Translations under genes and position numbers: made by a program
Shown: in pieces, positions 56,182 through 64,000 of the stretch
Layout of the letters: every line of letters starts with the position of its first letter
Numbering within the stretch: position 1 is the first letter of the stretch
The notes under the pieces: model-generated
What the model was told of the DNA's origin: nothing
The model's database searches: none
What the model saw: only the letters and a program-made list of their open reading frames with translations
Assembly (NCBI GenBank): GCA_964036195.1
Contig: OZ038453.1
Coordinates: 12,561,206-12,625,205 of the forward strand
Reading direction: 5' to 3'
DNA length: 64,000 nucleotides
From: Sphaerolaimus hirsutus
Lineage: Eukaryota > Nematoda > Chromadorea > Monhysterida > Sphaerolaimidae

Positions 56182-58414
56182 CTGGGAATTTAAGGACCCT
56201 GTACCAGTGAACATGTAGAGCGCTGTACATGTAGACCTGATGACATGTAAATCTGTGCACTACAAATGTATACCCACTATACACATCTATGGGGGCATAT
56301 TTACATGTGTAATGGGTGGGTGGGTCATGTGTTGTCGCTGTACAGTATGTAGGGGTAGCAGTGCCTTTAGACAAGAGCATGTCACTTTACAATTGAGCGA
56401 CAATTGAGTGCTACAATGTGACAATGCGAGGTAACATGTGAGGTACATGTGTAGTGGCTTGTAGATCATGTTTGCGTGTTACCCCGGTTGCGGGTTATCA
56501 TGTTACCTGCCCGCTACGCATGTATACCCCCATATATGTGTAATGGGTATACATGTGGGCAGGTCCACATGCGCAGCGGGTTTACTTCTGTACTTATTAT
56601 AGGCCCCAGCCTTTCAAGTGGTAAACTTTAATTTGAAACTAGTTTTAAATAAATCATCATCGCATTCTAGCAAAAAAGAAACAAAAACAAAACAACCACC
56701 CAAAACCCAAAACACACCTTATTCTCCCACTCAAACTCCGCCCACATGCCCCTAAACTGCTGATCGGTGCAATGGGCCGGCACTATATAATCCATTATGT
56801 CGATGTGAATGTCGAGTAAATAGACCGCGTTTCTATCAGAAGTGCTGCCTCGGACGTCGTAGACTATTGTGCCGAAAATGACGCTGTTTTCAGTGGAGGC
56901 CACCTGGGAATAATTGAGAATTGAATATTTGGGATGGGCGACTATTTTTGCGGGGTGCTTTTTGTTTTGATCCAGCGCCAGCGCCAGGCATTTTGTTCCT
57001 GGTGCCAGGTAAAAATAGCTCCAAGCGCCAAAAGCGCCATGGCGCTGTTCGAGGGCATGGCGCCAAGCGCCACTACAGGCGCCAAGCGCTATGACGCTTT
57101 TACATCACTAGTCACTACATAACATTAACTATACCTTATCACAAAGGAAAGTTGAAATCACAATAAACTAAAACTTAGTTGACACTAATTTTCATGTGGG
57201 CCCTTTATACCTATACTTTAAAAACAAACCTTTGCATTGGCCTTAATATTCGCAAAATCGTGTGGCGCCAATGTAAGTGGCGTGGGTTTTTCAACCATTC
57301 TCAAATCGCCCAAAGTAGCCAACTCGAGAGTGACATTTTCCAGTGTTTCACCAGTTTGGTTGACAACTAGAACGTCCAGAACTATGTCATATCTGAGGGT
57401 TGATAAAAAAGTGAATTTGATTGAATTTTAAGAAATCAATAAAAATACACAAATATATTCGGTCTATTTAGTTAATGTGGTGGAAACTTGCAAAAGCGCA
57501 TTGCAACTTTACCGTTATCAAAACGTTCGAATTTCCATATTGCTTAAAACATTGCTTAAATTATTGTTGGCTGAAATTTTTCAGCATTGAACTCAATGCC
57601 ATATTTTAGAGAAATTTTTTTTATTCACACAATCCATTAACTTACTGATTCACATTGATATACGCCTCAGCGTAAACTGGATCGTTCATTCCGGACAACT
57701 GAGTTACTTTCCCCAATTTCGAAGCTGTACTGAAATCAATTTTACCACCCTTCGTTCCAGCGGCATTCACCACACCCAGTGCCTTAAAGTGATTACGGTA
57801 ATTAGTGGAACATAAGTATCAAATCTTTCAAGGCGTTTAACTTTTTACCTGTGACAAAGACAAGTCAAAGAGATTCTCTTTTCCCTGTTCACTTGCATCC
57901 AGTCTGGAAGCTAACTGCGGATAGACAATTCCTTGGTCAACCTGTGAAAAGCAATGAAATTTTTATAAGATTTCGTAAACCCTCGAGTATTCGTTTAATG
58001 TGACCACACACACTAGTTGACATCGCAAATTCGTGTCAACTGAATGTCAACTAAATAACACAAACATTTTTTAAAGCATCACACACAAGCAACAGAAACG
58101 ATGAAAACTTAGTGTCACGAAATCTGCTATGCTCTATCACATAGGAAAGTTGAAATCACATAATTAACCTAAATTTAGTTGAATTTAGTTGACATGAATT
58201 TTGATGTGAATGGATGTGTGGGTCCAATTACGAAAAAAAATCTGAAAAATCAAACATGCTCACAGGTGTTGAAGATTTCTTCTCTCCATCCCTATCAATT
58301 CCCTTGAATTCCTCCACACTCTCCACCTTCTTTGCGCTCAACATAAGTTCTAAACTTTTCCTGCAGCGGTGCGCGTAAATTGGCTCAGCGCCAGGACACC
58401 CGTCAGCGAGAACC
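55936..58414 (-). CDS. COPB1: Coatomer subunit beta (beta-COP), C-terminal exons
   Basis: Beta-COP is a core subunit of the COPI coat that forms vesicles moving from Golgi to endoplasmic reticulum and within the Golgi. Six exons on the minus strand, in order 58414-58264, 57941-57849, 57782-57646, 57392-57230, 56903-56718 and 56181-55936, join in phase through GT-AG introns to 976 nt, about 325 residues. They cover the hinge end and the appendage domain: [90 protein letters not shown] and [10 protein letters not shown], matching the conserved metazoan protein almost block for block. The N-terminal HEAT-repeat exons lie to the right, beyond a 3.9-kb element and probably beyond the window. A last exon of roughly 10-20 residues is expected after SQ but not found. 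No stop or frameshift seen. Confidence 0.92.
56214..56600. repeat. ACATGT-rich foldback sequence in a beta-COP intron
   Basis: GTACATGTAGACCTGATGAC, AAATGTATACCCACTATACA on the left; GTAATGGGTATACATG and AGGTCCACATGCGCAG on the right in complement. Many ACATGT and GTATAC palindromes. It is probably a MITE related to 55205-55615. Confidence 0.5.
56718..56903 (-). CDS. COPB1: beta-COP exon ([11 protein letters not shown]...FEWENK)
   Basis: Acceptor ATTCCCAG/GTG, donor AATAAG/GTGTGT; exactly 62 codons of highly conserved appendage sequence. Confidence 0.93.
56975..57112. mobile_element. GGCGCC-type hAT MITE, right part, in a beta-COP intron
   Basis: GCGCCAAAAGCGCCATGGCG and GACGCTTTTACATCACTA at the right. 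Left terminus absent. Just right of it, 57125-57215 resembles the interior of the ACACACTAG element at 57997-58228. Confidence 0.6.
57230..57392 (-). CDS. COPB1: beta-COP exon ([13 protein letters not shown]...)
   Basis: Acceptor AACCCTCAG/A, donor GCAAAG/GTTTGT. Contains [20 protein letters not shown] and [14 protein letters not shown]. Confidence 0.92.
57646..57782 (-). CDS. COPB1: beta-COP exon (ALGVVNAAG...YAEAYINVN)
   Basis: Acceptor CACTTTAAG/GCA, donor AATCA/GTAAGT. Encodes the start of the appendage ([18 protein letters not shown], last codon split). Confidence 0.9.
57849..57941 (-). CDS. COPB1: beta-COP exon ([15 protein letters not shown]...)
   Basis: Acceptor CTTTTCACAG/GTT, donor TCACAG/GTAAAA; 31 codons in phase 0, ending FDLSLSQ. 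Confidence 0.85.
57997..58228. mobile_element. ACACACTAG-family MITE in a beta-COP intron
   Basis: AATGTGACCACACACACTAG with TTGACATCGC inner terminus; right end TGTGTGGGTCCAAT. It nearly fills the intron between the first two visible exons. Confidence 0.7.
58264..58414 (-). CDS. COPB1: beta-COP exon (VLADGCPG...EKKSSTP)
   Basis: Acceptor TTAATCGCAG/G, donor ACACCT/GTGAGC. This is the least conserved visible exon (linker before the appendage); assigned by phase and position. Confidence 0.75.
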
Positions 58415-59389
58415 CTGCGATTAATTAAAAAGAATTTAATTTGCCCGATGTGGTTTTTTCGGATACGCCGATTCATTTTGTAGGGAATTTTTTTCTGCCC
58501 AATCAATTTTTATTCAATGTGCCCACACACACTAGTTTTCCGCGTGACGCTTGGGAAAACTCAAATGGCGACATGTCGCCATTCAGTTTTCCCATCTTGC
58601 ATGAAGTAAAATTTAGAGGTGTAAAAATATTTGTGTTGGTTTCGGAAAGTCACTAGTGTTCTCAACATGAATGCTATAGTGGAAAACTGAATGGCAAATG
58701 TCGCCATATGGTATGGCAACACTCATTGAATGTCGCCATACCACATGGCGACATGTCGCCATTGTTGCCATTGTTGCCATGGATAAATATTATTCACTTT
58801 TCCACATGTGACTGCAATAAGTGAAAACTACAAAACTTTGCTGTGTAGGCAACTGTGGAACTAGCGATAAACCACACAGCCAATTTTTACATGCAGACAG
58901 TGGAGGAGGAGGAGGAGGACCATGTGAACAACTGTGATATTGTATGAACACAGGTTAAGCGGTGAAACTACTGAAATCATGCTTTATCATATACATATTT
59001 AGTATTTTTTGCCTCTTTACATGTGATACATTTCTTTTTCATTTACTTTATTTTTCATGCTTGATATTTCTTTTTTGCCTCTTTTTACATGTGACACATT
59101 TCTTTCACTTCATTTCTTTGCTTGATATTTGTTATTGTTTTTCATTGTAAATTTTTAAGAAAAATATCATGTACACAACTTTTGTTTTTCTTTTTACTTT
59201 TTACACATGAGAAAAATAAATATTACACACAATACAGTTCCCTCACAGGAACATTTTTTTTTGGAATATGCAGTGAATTAAATGGAAGAATGCATGTGCA
59301 TCAGAAATACAAAAAAAGCAACAAAAACATGAGAAACAAAAACACGACCATAGTATTTTGACCATATTTCTTGAGCTTTTCATAACCGT

Positions 59390-60039
59390 AATTGAGGCGT
59401 CTAATTCTAAAAGTCGACAAGTCCACAAAATGTGATTTTGAGTAAATCGCATTTTAAGTTTCAAACCCAATTCGAGGCCTGTGGTGTGTGTCCAATTTGG
59501 CTCTCTCATGCTTTCCATTAAGTTCCATATGTTGACAATAAAGTGTCAAATTTTCAGCCCCTAATCTCAATGTAGATGTGAAAAATGGGGTGTCCAAAAA
59601 ATTCCATTCGGTCAGAGCAAAACTGTTTTTGGGAGGGAAATGGACTTGTCACCTTCTTGCATGCGAGAACATTTTTGTTCCTGCCCACATTGCTCCTCCC
59701 TTATGGGAAAATTATGCACTTGTCGACTTTTAGAAATCGGTGCCCATAGTGGACTTATCACATTTCTTGCATTTTTTCCCATAAAAAAGGATGAAGAGGA
59801 TGGACTTGTTGCCTTTTAGCCAAAAACTAAGTGGACTTGTCAACTTCTTGCCCAAATTTTTTTTGCATTTTTCCCAAAAAATGTCAAATTTGGCACTATG
59901 CCATATGGGCATGTGAGGTCAAAAAATTTATGGAAAATGATGAAAAATCTGCGGAAGTAGCCCCAGATGACGTTTCTGGGCCTAACGCGAAATTTTCATA
60001 TTTTGGACTTGTCAACTTTTAGAATTGGACGCCTCAATT
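59390..60039. mobile_element. TIR element with spaced CGACAAGTCCA repeats, nested
   Basis: ATTGAGGCGTCTAATTCTAA to TTAGAATTGGACGCCTCAAT; reverse-oriented homologue of 22730-23346 with the same spaced GGACTTGTCRCCTT motif. Confidence 0.75.
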
Positions 60040-61292
60040 GCATTGCACAAAGTTCAAAAAATTGCATGAGATTTAATAAATGACTGTATTGAAAATGAAA
60101 ACAAAGTGAAAACTGCTATTCATCATTGTATAAAAAATAATACAATTTGTACACTTGAAAAATAATATTTTCAGTTTTCACAATGTGCGTGCACCTTGAT
60201 AATATTACTAGGCTAAATAGCAGTTTTTACAATGCACCAAGCAGTTTTCCCATTTGTCAGTCATTATGTGAACAGTATGCATACACCTTGTGAAAACTGG
60301 CAACATGTGGCGACACATGGCGACAAGAAATGTCGCCACACGTGTCAGCAGTTTTCACAATATGCAAGCCACTGAGGAAAACTGTCGCCATGGCGACAAA
60401 AATGGTGTCAAAATGTCGCCATTTTTGTTGCCATATCAGTGAGTTTTCACACAGGTGGCCACTTTGAAAAAGTATCTTTAAACGAGACATGAATGGACCA
60501 GAGATGTGAAATTTGGAGGTCTTATGCAGAATTTTTTCCTCTATTTTGTGTAGAGAGATGGGCACTTAACGATTTGTATTTAATGAGTGATAATTTTTTC
60601 AAATTTTTGAGTTTTCACATGGTTTTCATGGTGACAACCATGGCGACAGTAAAGAAATAGTAGTTTGAAACAAATAACGTCATGTTAGGAAAACTCAACT
60701 GAACTTTGACATTATATTTTTGGGTTTTTTTTGTAAAATCGTACATTTGAGAAAGTGGCACACGTTACTACAGCTTCAAAGGATTTTATTCAGTGATACT
60801 TAGGGTGTCAACAAAAACTTTTTGGTGGAAAAGAGAAAACAAAAATGGAAAAATTTGCTGAAATTATGCTGGAAACTGCAAAAATTTGCAGAAATTTACC
60901 CAGAAATAAAAAAATTTGCAGAAATCTTGCTAGAAATACAAAAAAATTACAAAATTGAGAACTTGCATGTTTACCATTTTTGAGCTGGAAAATTAATTTT
61001 TTTTTGAAAAGCAGACAAGTGAGCCGGAAAATGGAAGCAGAAACGGAAAAAATATTTGCCTGCGGAAATGGAAAATGGAAAGTTGACACCCTAGTTTTGA
61101 CACCTTCCATGACACTTGCCATTTTACACAGTGATTTTACAGTTTGTGACTGCCACCAGATGGGAATGAGAAACCACCGCTGCGTGCGCCAGATGAACAA
61201 AAGCTTTGCAACCACACCGTTTGTTTCTTTGTGGAAATTTATCACTGTTTTGGCATGTTTCTATTTGAATTAATGTATACTAAATACTGCAG

Positions 61293-61433
61293 TTGGACTG
61301 GAGGGATGCTTGTGAGGGGCTGGATGACATGCAACGTGCTGATCAACGCCGTGAGAGTGAATTGCGTGACCACACAGCATTGAGAGAGAAACTTGATGAG
61401 TGGATGAAGACTGCAGAGGCCATTGTGCCCTGA
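61293..61433 (+). CDS. Possible 3'-terminal exon of an element-borne gene
   Basis: After AAATACTGCAG comes a frame of 46 codons (LDWRDACEGLDDMQRAD ... LREKLDEWMKTAEAIVP) ending in TGA that runs straight into AATAAA. Charged helical composition fits the end of a DNA-binding or coiled-coil protein. I found no clear upstream exon and no family. Confidence 0.35.
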   Translation: MDWRDACEGLDDMQRADQRRESELRDHTALREKLDEWMKTAEAIVP

Positions 61434-62379
61434 ATAAATTGGCAAAATTGTTGAATTTTCATATATTTTTATGATTTTTGATGAAGGGTTTTGGATGATT
61501 GATTTGCTTGCTTTTGGTTCTTCATGTGTGTGTCACATGATTTGGTAATAATTGAAAAGCTGAATGAAAATTTCAGTACAAGTCAAAATCAGTTTTCAGC
61601 TTCTGCGTGCAGCATGGGAAAACTTCATTTTTTAGCTTTTCAACTATAAAATTAGTTTAGTTCATGATGAATGCTTCATTTGAATTTCATCTGTTGCTGC
61701 ATATTTTTGTCTTTCTATAAAAGTCTAATGAGCGCTCAGGGTAAAAAATACAATTTTTAGGACATGTTTTAGTAATAGAAATTGAAAAAAAAATTTATTT
61801 CGTTTTTTTATGGTGTAGATATATCACCTTTTTTTGACAATATACTGAATACATGCTGTGCCTCGTGTGAAAAAATTGCAGCTGATTGCCAAGTGATTAA
61901 AATTTTATTGATTTTTTTATGTCATACATGTTAAATTCATTCATTTTTCAATCTGTGGTTATGACAGTGTGTGATTAGTATCAAATAAAAGAGAGAAAAA
62001 AACTGTACGTGGCTCTAAATTTACAAGTATTACAAAGTAACCAATGATTTTATAAAAATTATTATATTCATGATTTTCAAATTTTTTTTAAAAAAGAACA
62101 AAAGTAACTAGAAGCACAAAAATGTACATATATATATACAGTTTCACATAGTGTATCACATGCAACATAAATAATGTTCCGGAAATCAATTTTTTTATGG
62201 TGCAAAACTCATTTAACTTTCACCATTTTTTCACAGTTTTCCCAAATGGGTGTCACAAAGGGATCATCATAAAAAAATTGCAAATGGCGGCCTCTTGCGA
62301 CTGTTGCCTGCACAATGGGAAAACTAAATTGAGTTTTCCCATGAAAGTCACGCGGAAAACTAGTGTGTGTAGGCCCAAT

Positions 62380-62825
62380 ATATCACCATTCTTGGGGTAC
62401 TGTCGGCTGTTGTCTACATGTGCCCAGGATGACCAGCCCACAAGTTTGTATGTGCATATATTCTTAGTGCAGTAACTAAATTCACTCAGTTTCTTTGTGT
62501 TTCAGAATAGTTGGGACTTTTCTTGTTTTGGCCAGTACCTGCCTAGTATCATATTTTTAGACTGTATCCAATACCTACATTCATTTTTAAACAAAAATTT
62601 CAATCTGGCAACTGCCTGCCTGTGTTGCTGAGCTCTGTGAGCAGCAAGGAACATTCTAAGCATGAACAGCAAATGGTTATGCATGTGGCAATGTGGCATG
62701 TATTTATTCCAGCCACAATTTTGCATCCATTGCCACCCACTCAAAAATGGAGGTAGGTATACCTCTGTGTGGCTATTTGGTGTGTAAATTTGAGATTTTG
62801 TCTTTGCTCTATTGATAAGAAAACT
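62380..62825. other. Intron or intergenic stretch, nothing recognised
   Basis: Lies in the expected upstream intron of the beta-COP gene; no exon recognised. Confidence 0.35.
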
Positions 62826-63025
62826 NNNNNNNNNNNNNNNNNNNNNNNNNNNNNNNNNNNNNNNNNNNNNNNNNNNNNNNNNNNNNNNNNNNNNNNNNNN
62901 NNNNNNNNNNNNNNNNNNNNNNNNNNNNNNNNNNNNNNNNNNNNNNNNNNNNNNNNNNNNNNNNNNNNNNNNNNNNNNNNNNNNNNNNNNNNNNNNNNNN
63001 NNNNNNNNNNNNNNNNNNNNNNNNN
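62826..63025. other. Assembly gap (200 N)
   Basis: Exactly 200 N, a usual placeholder length, so the real distance is unknown. Translations spanning it are meaningless. Confidence 0.98.
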
Positions 63026-63520
63026 AAAACAAAAAATATTTTATTACTGAACTTTGCATGACAATTGACACTTTTTTACATTTGTTATAACAATGTCATG
63101 ACATTGACCCATTGTTGTCATAACATTGACTGCCCCCGGTCTGAAGACATTTTCTAGCGAATTGAACCAACCGTTTATCTTTATTTTGACCCATGCTTAG
63201 TGCACTTTCAGTTTTGTATGTACCATCCGCCTGTGACCAATTGCTTCACCTGCGTTCAAGAGAAATTTGTACAGTGCTTTGGGAAAAAAAGAGAGAAATG
63301 AGATTTAGTTTTTCAAAATTTCTTTCATTTTTTGAAAAACCTTCTTAAAAAAATTGCGCAATAATTTTTTGGAAGTTTTTTGTTGGTGATAAAAAGTATT
63401 GTATACGCATATACAGATTATTATTGTACAAAATTACTTCTAAATTTGAACCCCAGTAAGTCTGCAAATAAACATTTACATACACAATAAATGTAAATTT
63501 GTGACAAACGATGTAACCAA
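63026..63520. other. Intergenic or intronic stretch, nothing recognised
   Basis: No supported gene or repeat, apart from a short local repeat of CATGACATTGACCCATTG and ATAACATTGAC near 63095-63130. Confidence 0.35.
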
Positions 63521-63528
63521 TTTGTAAC

Positions 63529-63977
63529 TAGGGTTCAAACGGGATTGACTTTTCGGGGATCGGGATCGGGATTGGTATTTTGAGATTTCGGGATCGGGAT
63601 CGGGATCGGGATTGGCCGGGATTGGGGTCACGGGATCGGGATCGGCATTGGCATTTTTTCGGGATCGGGATTGGGGTCTTGGGATAGAGAGTTTGGCCAA
63701 TGTTCTGGCATCCACAGTTGTTCATAAAGGTCTCAAAACACTGTTGGATGCCAGAAAATAAAGAAAATTGGCATAAAATGGATGCTGGGGGTTTGTGTTC
63801 ACATTTTCGCCTGCAAAAATGTCATTTTTTCACTTTTTATTATTTCCACTAATTTTTCCGGGATCGGGATCCCAGACTTTTTAGTTTCTCGGGATCGGGA
63901 TCGAGATTTGAAAATTTTCGGGATCGGGATCGGGACTGCTAAATCCCGGAATTTCACGGGATCCCGTTTGAACCCTA
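63529..63977. mobile_element. hAT-type MITE made of GGGATC units, TSD TTTGTAAC
   Basis: TAGGGTTCAAACGGGAT to ATCCCGTTTGAACCCTA; TTTGTAAC at 63521-63528 and 63978-63985. Both ends are long GGGATCGGGATT arrays; the centre (63680-63850) is unique. Confidence 0.93.
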
Positions 63978-64000
63978 TTTGTAACCAACCAAAAGCATGC

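Larger units (their letters stand above)
58516..62379. mobile_element. 3.9-kb ACACACTAG-family element (TTTTCCGCGTGAC type)
   Basis: AATGTGCCCACACACACTAG and CTAGTGTGTGTAGGCCCAAT with inner TTTTCCGCGTGAC. It is the longest member here and the only one with gene-like remains (a 3'-terminal exon at 61293-61433). Clusters of GGCGACATGTCGCC lie at 58585-58770 and 60300-60440. A TIR element is nested at 59390-60039. It sits in the beta-COP intron upstream of 58414. Confidence 0.7.

Noticed and set aside
60808-61273. Overlapping frames on both strands upstream of the possible exon at 61293
   Set aside because: The sequence is repeated GAAATTTGCAGAAATTT-like DNA; no domain and no clear splice to 61293.
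62502-63071. Frames spanning the N run
   Set aside because: Most of the predicted residues are unknown; the gap length is a placeholder.
63476-63725. Minus-strand frames with PDPDPD or RSRSRS repeats
   Set aside because: Translation of the GGGATC array of a MITE, with no start context or homology.

Overview
This 64-kb window comes from a repeat-rich, AT-rich animal nuclear genome, probably an invertebrate; I cannot name the species. The evidence is spliced genes with GT-AG introns, a metazoan-type alpha-1,3-fucosyltransferase, the COPI coat subunit beta-COP, and Ty3/Gypsy, BEL/Pao, LINE, hAT-like and TA-target DNA elements. I recognise no tRNA or rRNA gene and no CRISPR array. A run of 200 N (62826-63025) marks an assembly gap.

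Host genes. (1) A complete seven-exon fucosyltransferase gene on the + strand (ATG 12533, stop 26810): every exon junction keeps frame and the product is 491 aa. Introns 2, 3, 5 and 6 and the 3' UTR each hold mobile elements; intron 5 holds a full-length 5.8-kb LINE. (2) The C-terminal third of coatomer subunit beta on the - strand (six exons, 58414 down to 55936); upstream exons, and apparently the last short exon, are not visible. (3) A two-exon gene for a predicted 110-aa secreted protein on the + strand (50536-53430) with no recognised family. (4) Three phase-compatible exons of an unrecognised RG/G-rich protein on the + strand (4856-6193), lying between two copies of one LTR end.

Mobile elements by region. 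1-6783: remains of a Ty3/Gypsy element whose gag-protease-partial RT block is inverted and bounded by a 241-bp inverted repeat carrying an 18-bp coding array. 6784-12500: nested hAT-like and TA-flanked MITEs and a 535-bp palindrome. 15192-21267: a foldback MITE split at its centre by the LINE. 28023-30709: three hAT-type insertions, one with a TA-flanked mariner-like MITE inside. 31811-40896: a MITE split by a BEL/Pao element (1315-bp LTRs about 99% identical, 5-bp target duplication) that keeps RT, RNase H, integrase and an env-like region but has lost gag and protease. 40897-64000: more MITEs, many inside the introns of genes 2 and 3.

The strongest general pattern is that about a dozen non-autonomous elements have hAT-type 8-bp target duplications I could read exactly, always with A at position 7. 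Their interiors are almost wholly short family-specific iterated motifs (GGGATC, GGCGCC, GGCACC, TTCGAAAA, ACGTAAA or GTGTAAG). A second large group shares only CCGTATT termini and a TA target, shown by an empty site within the window. No intact DNA transposase gene is visible, so these must be moved by enzymes encoded elsewhere.
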